A stretch of 64,000 nt of DNA from an uncultured Bacilli bacterium (GTDB lineage: Bacteria > Bacillota_I > Bacilli_A > RF39 > UBA660), in NCBI GenBank assembly GCA_934096035.1, contig CAKOKX010000001.1, positions 620,001 through 684,000 on the forward strand, given 5' to 3'. This document shows positions 7,947-16,474 of this stretch, one piece after another. The translations under genes were made by a program, and so were the position numbers. Below the pieces are notes generated by a model. It had not been told where the DNA came from. It saw nothing but the letters and a program-made list of their open reading frames with translations, and searched no databases. Within the stretch, counting starts at the first letter, position 1, and each line of letters begins with the position of its first letter.

Positions 7947-9451
7947 TGAGTACATACGGAGAATTTTTTACAAAATTTATGGAACCTTTATTTGAAGGTT
8001 TTGCCACAATATTTAAAGGTTTAGGCCAAGGATTATTTCAAATGTTTAATATTGTAAATTATATAACAGTAATAAACGATTATAAGAGTGATTTAACTGG
8101 AGTAGGTTTAGTAATAATGATCCTTTCCATAGTATTTTTACTTGCAATATTTGCTTTAATAGTATTCCTAATATATAGATCAATCAGAGTATATGTAAGA
8201 TACAGAAGAAATGTTAAGAAAGAAGATATGTTAATTGAAGAAATTGATTCTTTAAATAATGAAATCTTTAAATTAAAAAGACAAAATGCAAAATTTAGTG
8301 AACTAACTAATGAAGCTGGTGAAATTGAATATAATGAAGATGGTACACCTAAAAATGAACTTAAAGAAGGAGAAAGCAGATTCTTCAAACTTAGTAATGT
8401 TGATACAAAATATGAAAATTCTGCACCAGAAGAAATTACTAATACATTTACACTAGAAGAATTTTGTAACCAATTTCGAAATTATTCAGCATCAAGATTA
8501 CATCTATACTATGATATTAATTTAATTAGATTATTTATTGCATCATTTGCATCAAATAAACTAATTATTCTTGAAGGTATATCTGGTACTGGGAAAACAT
8601 CTTTAGCATATGCTTTTGGTAGTTTTGTAGATAATGAAACCACTGTAGCATCTGTTCAACCTTCATGGAGAGACTCAACAGAAATATTTGGATACTTCAA
8701 TGAATTTACAAAGAAATTTAATGAAACTGAAATTCTAGAAAAAATGTATGAAGCTCAATACAATGATGAAGTTTACATTACATTATTAGATGAAATGAAT
8801 ATTTCTCGTGTTGAATACTATTTTGCCGAAATGTTATCTATTCTAGAATTACCAAATAAAAAAGACTGGGTTGTAGAATTAGTGCCAAATGTATGGCCAG
8901 ATGACCCTAAGAAATTAGAAAATGGAAAATTAAAAATTCCTGAAAATATGTGGTATATTGGTACAATAAACAATGATGACTCAACATTTATGATTACTGA
9001 TAAAGTTTACGATAGAGCAATGCCTATAGCAATAGATGATAAATGTGAAGTATTTGAAGCTCCAGATACAGATAAAATTAAGACAAGTTACAAACATCTA
9101 GAAGGGTTATTTGAAAAATCTAGTGAAGAACATCCAGTAAGTGAAGAAAACTTAGAAAAGATTGCCCAATTAGACAGATATGTAATAGATCACTTTAGAC
9201 TTGCATTTGGTAACAGAATTGTTAAACAATTAAAAGAATTTGTTCCAGCATTTATTGCCTGTGGTGGAGATGAAGTAGCGGGAATTGATTACTTAATTGC
9301 TCACAAAATATTAAGAAAATTTGAACAATTAAACTTAGCTTATATCAAAGATGAAATTGATGGATTAGTTAATTACTTAGAAAAACTATTTGGAACAGGA
9401 AAAACTCCAGAATGTAAAGCATATTTACTTCGTCTTAAGAAAACAATTTAG
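7946..9451 (+). CDS. Membrane-anchored McrB-like AAA+ ATPase
   Basis: 501 residues. An N-terminal amphipathic/hydrophobic part (1-45) is followed by a clear membrane segment (about 55-77, VIMILSIVFLLAIFALIVFL) and a basic plus coiled-coil linker (85-115). The AAA+ core of the McrB/MoxR-like clade begins near 205: Walker A GISGTGKTS, a SWRDSTEIFGYFNEF block, Walker B VYITLLDEMNISRVEYYF, sensor-1 region GTINNDDSTF, and DRAMPI with an arginine. McrB proteins are GTPases or ATPases that partner with McrC-type proteins; here the anchor would place the motor at the inner face of the membrane. The gene is flush with its neighbours (1-base overlap before, 9-base gap after). Confidence 0.85.
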   Translation: MSTYGEFFTKFMEPLFEGFATIFKGLGQGLFQMFNIVNYITVINDYKSDLTGVGLVIMILSIVFLLAIFALIVFLIYRSIRVYVRYRRNVKKEDMLIEEIDSLNNEIFKLKRQNAKFSELTNEAGEIEYNEDGTPKNELKEGESRFFKLSNVDTKYENSAPEEITNTFTLEEFCNQFRNYSASRLHLYYDINLIRLFIASFASNKLIILEGISGTGKTSLAYAFGSFVDNETTVASVQPSWRDSTEIFGYFNEFTKKFNETEILEKMYEAQYNDEVYITLLDEMNISRVEYYFAEMLSILELPNKKDWVVELVPNVWPDDPKKLENGKLKIPENMWYIGTINNDDSTFMITDKVYDRAMPIAIDDKCEVFEAPDTDKIKTSYKHLEGLFEKSSEEHPVSEENLEKIAQLDRYVIDHFRLAFGNRIVKQLKEFVPAFIACGGDEVAGIDYLIAHKILRKFEQLNLAYIKDEIDGLVNYLEKLFGTGKTPECKAYLLRLKKTI

Positions 9452-9460
9452 GTGATTTCT

Positions 9461-10549
9461 ATGGATATAGTAGAATACATAAATAATATAAATAAAGATA
9501 ACGCTAACAAATTTATCGCATCAACATCATCAAATATTACTGTAAAGCGTGATATTGATGCGTGTGTTAGTGACACATCTTGGATAGATATGGTTGAAGA
9601 ATGTATACCATATCTTGATAATATCATAAGAAATCCAAGAAGATTCATTGTTCAAGAAGAAAATATTGTACCAATTGAAAAAGCAAAAGTTGTAACAGAA
9701 GAATCTATTAGGCATTTAGCACAACATACAAGTATGATTCAAGAAGTACAAGAAGATGGTACCGTAATACCACTTAAATTATTAAATGTATATCGTGAAG
9801 AAACTGTAGATCTTTATGAAAATAGATTTATAAAGTCACTCGTAGATAACCTATATACATTTGTAAACAATAAATTAAATGAATCTGACCAAAGAAGTTA
9901 TGCTAAAGTAGAAAGTACAGTATCATATACTGGTCTAATGAAGAAAAAAGGTGAAGAAGTTGAGGTAAATCTTCAACTTAAGAGTAAAAAAGATACTGAA
10001 ATAGATGCATCAAAAGATGGACATAGTCTAGAAGAAAGAATTTCCCATATTAAAGATATAGTTTCAGCATTCCGTGGCTCAACTTTTATAAAGAGTTTAA
10101 AGGAATCAAGCCCAGTAAGAAGTCCAATTAGAAAGACTAATGTTATTTTAAAAGAGCAAAACTTTATTAAAGCTCTAGAATTATGGGAATATCTAGAAAA
10201 AAATAATATTAAACCAATAACAAGCATTGATAAAAGAACAGAAATTGTTAAAGATGCTGATATAAAGACAAAATATGATTTAGCGTTCTTTATAGATAAT
10301 GATGCTATAGATATGAATGCAGCCTCTAATAAGAGTGAATTTAATTCTGCTATTATTAGTAAATTAGTAAATGATTTTGTTTTTACCGGAGATATAACAG
10401 AAAAAGAATTTAAAAAATTGATGGAAAAAGAATTTAAGGAAGCAAAGAAGAGAAAAGATAAAGCAACAAATGCAATTAGAAAGACAATTGAAGATTTCTT
10501 AAATGATTATAATACTAAAAAGAAAAAAATAATTTCAATAATAAAATAA
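9461..10549 (+). CDS. McrC/DUF2357-like partner of the AAA+ ATPase (no nuclease motif seen)
   Basis: 362 residues from ATG 9461 with AGGTG upstream; a GTG at 9452 is in frame but is part of that site. The middle part (NVYREETVDLYENRFIKSLVDNLY, here cut to its core ENRFIKSLVDNL) resembles the DUF2357-type region found in McrC-like partners of McrB ATPases. The C-terminal third is helical and Lys-rich. I see no PD-(D/E)xK nuclease signature, unlike true McrC, so any restriction role is doubtful. It is encoded directly after the ATPase and probably acts as its adaptor. The family call is tentative. Confidence 0.6.
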   Translation: MDIVEYINNINKDNANKFIASTSSNITVKRDIDACVSDTSWIDMVEECIPYLDNIIRNPRRFIVQEENIVPIEKAKVVTEESIRHLAQHTSMIQEVQEDGTVIPLKLLNVYREETVDLYENRFIKSLVDNLYTFVNNKLNESDQRSYAKVESTVSYTGLMKKKGEEVEVNLQLKSKKDTEIDASKDGHSLEERISHIKDIVSAFRGSTFIKSLKESSPVRSPIRKTNVILKEQNFIKALELWEYLEKNNIKPITSIDKRTEIVKDADIKTKYDLAFFIDNDAIDMNAASNKSEFNSAIISKLVNDFVFTGDITEKEFKKLMEKEFKEAKKRKDKATNAIRKTIEDFLNDYNTKKKKIISIIK

Positions 10550-10562
10550 GTGAGGGATAGTA

Positions 10563-11813
10563 ATGGCCAAAGAAAAAAAGGATAATAAAGAATTTTTAAG
10601 AAATAAAGAGGTTATTAATATTAAAGATTTCATGCTTTTAAAAAGTGGTGAACAAGATAAGCTAATTGAAGAGAGTTTAAAAAATGTTTATGAAGGACAT
10701 GTTGATGTAACTAAAAAGCATTTGGAAAAAGTATTAAATGTAGCTTTTGATAATAAAGATAATGAAACATATTTGCCACATAGTTTATGTGTAAAAAAAG
10801 ATGGTAATAAGTTAATATTTTCATTTAAAAAGAAAAATAAAGCCTTAATTATTCTTTTTCTTCTTGGTTTCTTATTCATTGCTGGATTTGCAACATTTAC
10901 GGGAGTTCAATTTTTAGCTAAAGAAAAATTAAATATTGATTTAAATGGTGATGGCATTGCGGATTTAAACATTGATTTAGATGATGACGGTATTTGTGAT
11001 GTTAACTGTGATACCAATGATGATAAAAAGCCAGATAAAAATATAGATTATCGTGGTAATAGAAAGCCAACATTTAATGTTTTATTAAAGGACGAAACAA
11101 TATTTAATAAAATGAATCAATTAGATGAAAAAGGGGTATGTAAACTTAACTGTGATACAAATAATGATGGTTGGCCAGATACTAATATTGATATTGATGG
11201 TGATGGAAAAGCAGATCTAAATATAGATATTGATAATAATGGATTACCAGATTTAAACATTGATACAAATGGAGATGGAAATCCAGATATAAATATTGAT
11301 GATAATGGCGATGGTAAATGTGATAGATTATGTGCATATGTTGCAGATAAAAAAGGCGGAATGACCACAATTGGTGGGGGAGATGTTGACATTAATACAG
11401 CAGCCTTAATAGTTACATTTGAAACTGGAGATGATGTTAACTTATCAAATCTTTATCCAGATGATCAAAATGATCCAAATGTAAATACAGAAGTACCGGA
11501 TGTTAAATTTAAAATAACAAATACTACTGATCAACCATTAAAATATAATCTAGATTGGATCGAAGTAGAAAATACATTTATAAGTGGTAACTTCCAAACT
11601 AAAATTAAAAGTAATGGAGGATACAATAGTGATTGGACTTCTGCTCCAGTAACTAATAATAGATTTGGATTTAATATAGAAATACCTGCTAATTCAACAC
11701 AAGATTATACAATATCATTTAGATTACATGGAATTGGGTCTGAACAAAACTATGATCAAGGAAAGAAATTTAAAGGTCGAGTAGCAGTTGAGTTAATCGA
11801 AGATAATAAATAA
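10563..11813 (+). CDS. Membrane protein with extracellular Asp-rich (thrombospondin type 3-like) Ca-binding repeats
   Basis: 416 residues. A soluble N-terminal part (1-95) precedes one membrane segment (about 98-118, ALIILFLLGFLFIAGFATF). Then come many repeats of the type NIDxNGDGxxDLNID, about residues 124-260, interrupted by a spacer with paired Cys (CDVNCDTND, CKLNCDTNN). These are like the calcium-binding DxDxDGxxD loops of thrombospondin type 3 and dockerin-like repeats. A polar C-terminal domain (about 275-416, beta-rich looking, ending in FKGRVAVELIED) follows. It would display a Ca-stabilised rod outside, while the N-terminus faces the McrB-like ATPase. Last gene of the operon; an IS relic begins two bases after its stop. 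Confidence 0.8.
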   Translation: MAKEKKDNKEFLRNKEVINIKDFMLLKSGEQDKLIEESLKNVYEGHVDVTKKHLEKVLNVAFDNKDNETYLPHSLCVKKDGNKLIFSFKKKNKALIILFLLGFLFIAGFATFTGVQFLAKEKLNIDLNGDGIADLNIDLDDDGICDVNCDTNDDKKPDKNIDYRGNRKPTFNVLLKDETIFNKMNQLDEKGVCKLNCDTNNDGWPDTNIDIDGDGKADLNIDIDNNGLPDLNIDTNGDGNPDINIDDNGDGKCDRLCAYVADKKGGMTTIGGGDVDINTAALIVTFETGDDVNLSNLYPDDQNDPNVNTEVPDVKFKITNTTDQPLKYNLDWIEVENTFISGNFQTKIKSNGGYNSDWTSAPVTNNRFGFNIEIPANSTQDYTISFRLHGIGSEQNYDQGKKFKGRVAVELIEDNK

Positions 11814-11907
11814 AAGGCTCTTCGAAAAGTAGTGGGGAGATGATGAAAGTATTTTATCATCTCTTTTTATATGTGATAATGAATATAGAAAGAAGTGAAA
11901 TTTTTTA

Positions 11908-13111
11908 GTGAATGAGCTAAGAAAAATCATGGGGTTAGATGGAGGTTATAAAGTAACTAAGGTAGAAGAAAGAAAGGAAGGTAAAGTAATAGCTAAGTTT
12001 ATATATGTAGAAACAACATCCAAAAAATGCAGATGTCCCAAATGTGGTAAACATACAAAAAGTGTTCATGATAGGTTAAAACCAATAACATTAAAATATG
12101 TAAAAGCATTTGAGTTTATAACTTATATCGTGCTTATAAAAAGAAGATTTATATGTCAAGATTGTAAATATAAATTTACGGAACAAGTAACAATTCAAAG
12201 AGAAAATAAAAATATATCTAATAAAGTAGAACAGAAAGTGTTAAAGGATTTAAAACAGTAAAACTAAGTTTAAAATATATAGCAGAAGAAAATAATATAA
12301 GTGATAACACAGTAAGAAATATATTAAAAGAACATACGAAAGATTATCCGAAAAATATTATAAATCTTCCAAGCGTTATATCATTTGATGAATTTAAAGC
12401 AGATACAAGAGAAGGAAAATATGCATTTGTATTAAATGACCCAATACATAAAGAAACATTGGATGTACTTTCAAATAGAAAAAAATAATAACTAATACAA
12501 TATTTTACATATTGTGAAAATAGGCACTTGAGTTAAGTATGTATATCAGATATGTATGAGACATACCGAATAGTCACCACAATAATGTTTCCTAAAGCAA
12601 AGTATGTGGTTGTCCCATTTCATTATACCAGATATATAATGGATGAGCTAGATAAAGTTAGAATTAGATTGCAAGATAATTATGGTTATAATAGTAAAGA
12701 ATATAGAATATTGAAAAATAAAAAGAATGTTAGTTTACTTAGAAGATATAGTAATGAAATAGATTGGTTTACTTATACAAAGAGATTTAAAAATAATCAT
12801 TTAATAGATGTACTAAAAAATGATTTAAGAGAAAATATACTTGATATTGATGAAGAATTAAAAATATCATATCAATTAAAAGAATTGTTTTTAGATATAA
12901 CACATCATGCTACATATGAAAATGTAAAAAGTCAATTAATTAACTGGATATCTTTAGTAAGAGAACAAAACATAGAAGAAATGAGTGAAGCAGCAAATAC
13001 AATAGAAAAAATTGGCTAGAATACATGTGCAATTGATTTATAGATAAAAGATTTTCAAATGGATTTACAGAAGGATTAAATAATAAAAATATGAAAAAGT
13101 TAAAAAAATAA
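11908..13111 (+). pseudogene. Broken ISL3-family transposase
   Basis: The remains are readable in pieces. 11908-12261 (117 codons) holds the N-terminal zinc ribbon (CRCPKCGKHTKSVHD; CQDCKYKF). A second piece after a frameshift encodes the helix-turn-helix (SLKYIAEENNISDNTVRNIL) and the start of the DDE domain (LPSVISFDEFKADTREGKYAFV) near 12270-12488. 12552-13019 (155 codons) gives the C-terminal part (ADKYVVVPFHYTR-like, as YVVVPFHYTRYIMDELD). The terminal motif SNGFTEGLNNK is in another frame, ending at 13111. At least three disruptions plus a deletion of part of the catalytic core mean that it cannot be active. Confidence 0.85.
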
Positions 13112-13186
13112 CTATTTCATAAATTTTAAAAAAGATAAAAAAGTAAGAATTTAAAATATTTAAAAATAAAAGTGTATTAGCAATAA

Positions 13187-13230
13187 AAAACAAGCATATT
13201 AAAAACGATTATTAAAATGCTTGTTTTAGT
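13187..13230 (+). terminator. Hairpin near the right end of the IS relic
   Basis: AAAACAAGCAT and ATGCTTGTTTT form an 11-bp stem extended by AT pairs, at 13187-13228. It is followed by only a short T-run, so termination efficiency is uncertain; as a transcript end for the IS it is plausible. Confidence 0.5.
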
Positions 13231-13340
13231 TAGGTTTCAATCAACTTTGTTAAATTTTTACTCCCCACTAGATTTCGAAGAACCGATAAAGGTGTATTTT
13301 TAGTTTTTTAAAAAAGACAAAAAGAATACAATATATAGAG

Positions 13341-13389
13341 TCATAAATTTGTCGAAATATATTGACTTTTGTCGAATTTATGATAGAAT
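13341..13389 (+). promoter_or_regulatory. Promoter with overlapping inverted repeat, before the PrsA-like gene
   Basis: TTGACT (13362-13367) and TAGAAT (13384-13389) with a 16-base spacer form a promoter. TCATAAATT (13341-13349) and its complement AATTTATGA (13375-13383) flank the -35, and TTTGTCGAA occurs twice in direct orientation (near 13348 and 13368). Such symmetry suggests an operator for an unknown regulator. Predicted initiation is near 13396. Confidence 0.5.
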
Positions 13390-13438
13390 AAAAAACATTA
13401 TTACGAAGAGTATTTTGTAATAGTGAGGGGGAATTGGT

Positions 13439-14560
13439 ATGGCTACGAAAGCTACTGGAAGTAAGAAAAATATGGTGGATGAAACAACACCAAAGAAAGG
13501 TTCAAAAAGTGTGACATCAAAAAAGAAAACAAATATTTTAAAAAATATTTGGACTTTTATATGTACTCACAAAGTGATATTCAGTATTTTAACTATAATA
13601 ATTATTATTATAATCTTCACATTATTATTTTTAAAATTATCTTTATCATTTACAGCACTTTCCATTAATGATGACAAATATTCTAAGGCAGATGTGAATA
13701 TGAGTCTATATAATTTGAAATATAATTATTTTGGAAAAGATGCAAGTGAAATACCTGATGCAACACTAGATGAACAATTATCTTCAATTAATATGACAGT
13801 TTCTGAATATTTAAAGCAAGAAGCAGTATCAGAATTAAAATATCGTAGTGCTATTAAAAAAATAGCTAGTGAAAATAATATCAAATTAACTAAAGAAGAT
13901 GAAGAAGCAATAAACAAAGAAATTAAAAGCATAATTGATAGTTTTGGTAGTCATGGAAAATTTAATAGTTTTTTAAGAAAAAATAAAACTACTAAAAAAG
14001 CTTATAGAAGTTATTTGGAATCAAACAAACTATATGAAAAAGTTTTTGAAACTCTTTATACTAAAGGAAAGAAAAATTACTTAACTGAAGAAGAAATAAA
14101 GAAAGAAACAAATAATTATTACAAAGAATACTATAAAATTAATCAAATAGTATTAGGAATAGTTGATACAAATACCTTAGAAAGTTTAAGCAATACAGTA
14201 GTAAATCAAAAGAAAACTTTAATAGAAGCAATTCTAAAAGAAGCTAAATCAGGTGTAGACTTTGAAAAATTAGTAGAAAAATATAGTGAAGAAGCAAGCA
14301 AGGATAATAACTTATACTTTACTAAAGATAATGTTTTAGAAGAAGTTTACAAAGCGGTTGATAGTCTTAAAGAAAATGAGATAAGTGATGTTATTAAAAC
14401 TAAATATGCTTATTCAATTATTAAAAGATTACCATTAGATGATAAAAAATTAGATGAATATCTTGAAAAGAAAGCCAAAACAAAGTTTAACAATGATATC
14501 ACAAAGAGTGTTGAAGATTATAAAGTGTTTTATGAAAATACTTATAAAAAAATTAAGTAG
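13439..14560 (+). CDS. Membrane-anchored PrsA/SurA-like peptidyl-prolyl isomerase (foldase)
   Basis: 373 residues. A Lys/Thr-rich cytoplasmic head (1-35), one membrane segment (about 47-72, rich in Ile), then an outside part with a SurA-N-like helical region (85-210) and a parvulin-type rotamase domain (about 230-345: YKINQIVLGIV, FEKLVEKYSEEASKD, VDSLKENEISDVIKTKYAYSIIK). PrsA-type foldases help secreted proteins fold between membrane and wall. Unlike classical PrsA it has no lipobox cysteine and is held by a transmembrane helix. It starts at ATG 13439 with GAGGGGG and is followed after 11 bases by a coiled-coil surface protein that may be its client. Confidence 0.8.
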   Translation: MATKATGSKKNMVDETTPKKGSKSVTSKKKTNILKNIWTFICTHKVIFSILTIIIIIIIFTLLFLKLSLSFTALSINDDKYSKADVNMSLYNLKYNYFGKDASEIPDATLDEQLSSINMTVSEYLKQEAVSELKYRSAIKKIASENNIKLTKEDEEAINKEIKSIIDSFGSHGKFNSFLRKNKTTKKAYRSYLESNKLYEKVFETLYTKGKKNYLTEEEIKKETNNYYKEYYKINQIVLGIVDTNTLESLSNTVVNQKKTLIEAILKEAKSGVDFEKLVEKYSEEASKDNNLYFTKDNVLEEVYKAVDSLKENEISDVIKTKYAYSIIKRLPLDDKKLDEYLEKKAKTKFNNDITKSVEDYKVFYENTYKKIK

Positions 14561-14571
14561 GAGAGGTAAAT

Positions 14572-16224
14572 ATGAAAAAAGGAAATAAGAATAATATAGT
14601 TTATATTGTTATATCTTGTATTGTTGCTATTGTTCTTTTAGCTTTAGCTGGGGTATCATTATACAAAGTAATAAATATTGAAAATGATAGTATTCCAGAA
14701 GTAATTAGTGAAATTGATAATAGTAAGAAAAATACAACAAAATTAGCAAGTGAATTACAAGAAAGAGTTAATTTATTAGATAAAAAACTTACTGAAGAAA
14801 TTGCTAATTTAGAAAAAGTACAAAAAGATTTAAATTCTGCCACAAACAAAAATATTAACGAAAAATACGAATCATTAGACAAAACAATTAATGAAAATAG
14901 TGAAAACATTTTAAATACTGTTGATTCTCACTACAACTCATTAGTGGAATTAAATAATAAAAATTACATTAGTTTAAAAGATCAAATAAATAATTTTAGT
15001 GATGAAACAAGAACTAATTTTATTAATGTAAATCAAAAACTAGATATAAATAATAAAAATCTTAATATTAAACTTGATAACATTAATAATGGTTTAAATA
15101 CAAAATTGGATACTTATAACCAAAATTTAAATATTAAATTAGATAATTATAATTTAAATTTAAATGTTAAACTAGATAATTATAATCGAAATTTAAATGT
15201 TAAATTAGATAATTATAATCGAAATTTAAATGTTAAATTAGATAATTATAATCAAAATTTAAATATTAAATTAGATAATTATTATAATAGAATAAATAAT
15301 TCTTTAAATAGCATCGAAAATAATATCCTAGCTGGATTTAATTGGAACCAAGCAAAGTTAAATGCTATTGGAACACAAATTACAGATGGATTTAACTGGA
15401 ACCAAGCAAAATTAAATGCTGTTGGAACACAAATTACAGATGGATTTAATTGGAACCAAGCAAAATTAAATGCTGTTGGAACACAAATTACAGATGGATT
15501 TAATTGGAACCGAGCCAAATTAAATGCTGTTGGAACACAAATTACAGATGGATTTAACTGGAACCAAGCCAAATTAAATGCTATTGGAACACAAATTACT
15601 GATGGATTTAATTGGAACCAAGCCAAATTAAATGCACTTGATACAAAATTAACAGACGAATTCAAAGGGCTAAATAGTGCTTTAACAAAAGAATCTGAAA
15701 GTATTAAAAGTGTAGTAAATAAAGCTTATAATGGATTAAATACTAATTTAACAAATGGATTTGCTAAAGTAAAAGAACAACAAGTAAGTGATTTCACTTC
15801 ATTAAATAATGGAATTGGAAGTATAGCTTCAACACAAGGTACAGAATTTACACAAATTAAGGCATCTATTAATGCAAACGCAACTTTAGTAAATAATAAA
15901 TACTTAGCGTTAGATGGAAGTTTAAATGGAGTTAGTGATACTGTAAATAATAACAATTCATTATTACAAGGAATAAATACAAATATTAGTGAAATAAATA
16001 ACAGCATAGCTTCAATTAATGATAAATTAACAACAATGGATACTAATATAGCAACAATTCTAAGTAGACTAACAGAAATAAATAATATTAATAATATAAA
16101 TATAAATGATGTTATTTATAATCTAAATGCATTTAAATCTCAACATAGCGGAGCAACACAAGAAGATGAAATAAATTATATTATTACATATTTAAAAGAA
16201 AAGAATTTTGTAAGAACATATTAA
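14572..16224 (+). CDS. Membrane-anchored repetitive coiled-coil protein
   Basis: 550 residues. One membrane segment (about 10-32) and then an almost entirely coiled-coil exterior. Two repeat blocks stand out: seven 11-residue units such as RNLNVKLDNYN (residues about 162-238) and six 18-residue units such as GFNWNQAKLNAVGTQITD (about 255-362). The 11-residue period is that of hendecad coiled coils and the second block keeps a hydrophobic pattern. The C-terminal tail is polar (ending KEKNFVRTY). It resembles long stalk proteins of the surface; the function is unknown. It lies in an operon with the PrsA-like foldase before and a 64-residue protein after. Confidence 0.8.
   Translation: MKKGNKNNIVYIVISCIVAIVLLALAGVSLYKVINIENDSIPEVISEIDNSKKNTTKLASELQERVNLLDKKLTEEIANLEKVQKDLNSATNKNINEKYESLDKTINENSENILNTVDSHYNSLVELNNKNYISLKDQINNFSDETRTNFINVNQKLDINNKNLNIKLDNINNGLNTKLDTYNQNLNIKLDNYNLNLNVKLDNYNRNLNVKLDNYNRNLNVKLDNYNQNLNIKLDNYYNRINNSLNSIENNILAGFNWNQAKLNAIGTQITDGFNWNQAKLNAVGTQITDGFNWNQAKLNAVGTQITDGFNWNRAKLNAVGTQITDGFNWNQAKLNAIGTQITDGFNWNQAKLNALDTKLTDEFKGLNSALTKESESIKSVVNKAYNGLNTNLTNGFAKVKEQQVSDFTSLNNGIGSIASTQGTEFTQIKASINANATLVNNKYLALDGSLNGVSDTVNNNNSLLQGINTNISEINNSIASINDKLTTMDTNIATILSRLTEINNINNININDVIYNLNAFKSQHSGATQEDEINYIITYLKEKNFVRTY
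15055..15285 (+). repeat. Seven in-frame 33-bp tandem repeats
   Basis: Units start at 15055, 15088, 15121, 15154, 15187, 15220 and 15253 and encode 11-residue units of the form xNLNxKLDNYN. The middle units are nearly identical at DNA level, so copy number can change by recombination or slippage. Confidence 0.9.
15334..15657 (+). repeat. Six in-frame 54-bp tandem repeats
   Basis: Units start at 15334 and repeat every 54 bases, the sixth starting at 15604. Each encodes GFNWNxAKLNAxGTQITD; the last has drifted (ALDTKLTD). Near-identical DNA between units points to recent duplication. Confidence 0.92.
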
Positions 16225-16225
16225 T

Positions 16226-16420
16226 ATGAATATAGATTTTGAAAGATTAAGAATGGATTTAATTAATTATTTCGAGGGAGCTTATTTTGCAGGTGGTATT
16301 GGGTATGCAATACTTGATGCAGATAGAGCAAGGTATGCAACAGAAGATGAATTAATTAGATTAGCTCAATTTGTTGGATTAGATTTAACAAATTATGAAA
16401 ATATAGGAAAGAGTAGATAA
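16226..16420 (+). CDS. Small hypothetical protein
   Basis: 64 residues, starting one base after the stop of the coiled-coil gene, without a strong ribosome site of its own, so probably translated by coupling. It is soluble, with a central Gly/Ala stretch (YFAGGIGYAILDADRA) and charged ends. I do not recognise it. The tight spacing suggests that it works with the coiled-coil/foldase pair. A T-run follows at 16430-16440, with only a weak AT-rich hairpin. Confidence 0.65.
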   Translation: MNIDFERLRMDLINYFEGAYFAGGIGYAILDADRARYATEDELIRLAQFVGLDLTNYENIGKSR

Positions 16421-16474
16421 ATTAATCTATTCTTTTTTTTGTTAATATAACATATATTTTTATGAGGGATAATT

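Larger units (their letters stand above)
11816..13284 (+). mobile_element. Degenerate ISL3-family insertion sequence
   Basis: Imperfect terminal inverted repeats of 24 bases bound the element: left 11816-11839 (starts GGCTCTTCGAAA) and right 13261-13284 (its complement starts GGTTCTTCGAAA), with three mismatches. The 1.47-kb length and the encoded zinc-ribbon transposase fit ISL3. No clear 8-base target duplication is visible in the flanks, so the insertion is old or the ends have drifted. It sits two bases after the stop of the preceding gene. Confidence 0.85.

Noticed and set aside
9461..10549. McrC nuclease
   Set aside because: No PD-(D/E)xK signature could be found in the C-terminal half, so I kept only a DUF2357-like, McrC-like label.
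11816..13284. Active insertion sequence
   Set aside because: The transposase is split by frameshifts and a deletion, and no target duplication is visible.
15055..15657. Repeat blocks as a CRISPR array
   Set aside because: The units are directly adjacent without spacers, have lengths that are multiples of three and stay in frame within a protein gene.
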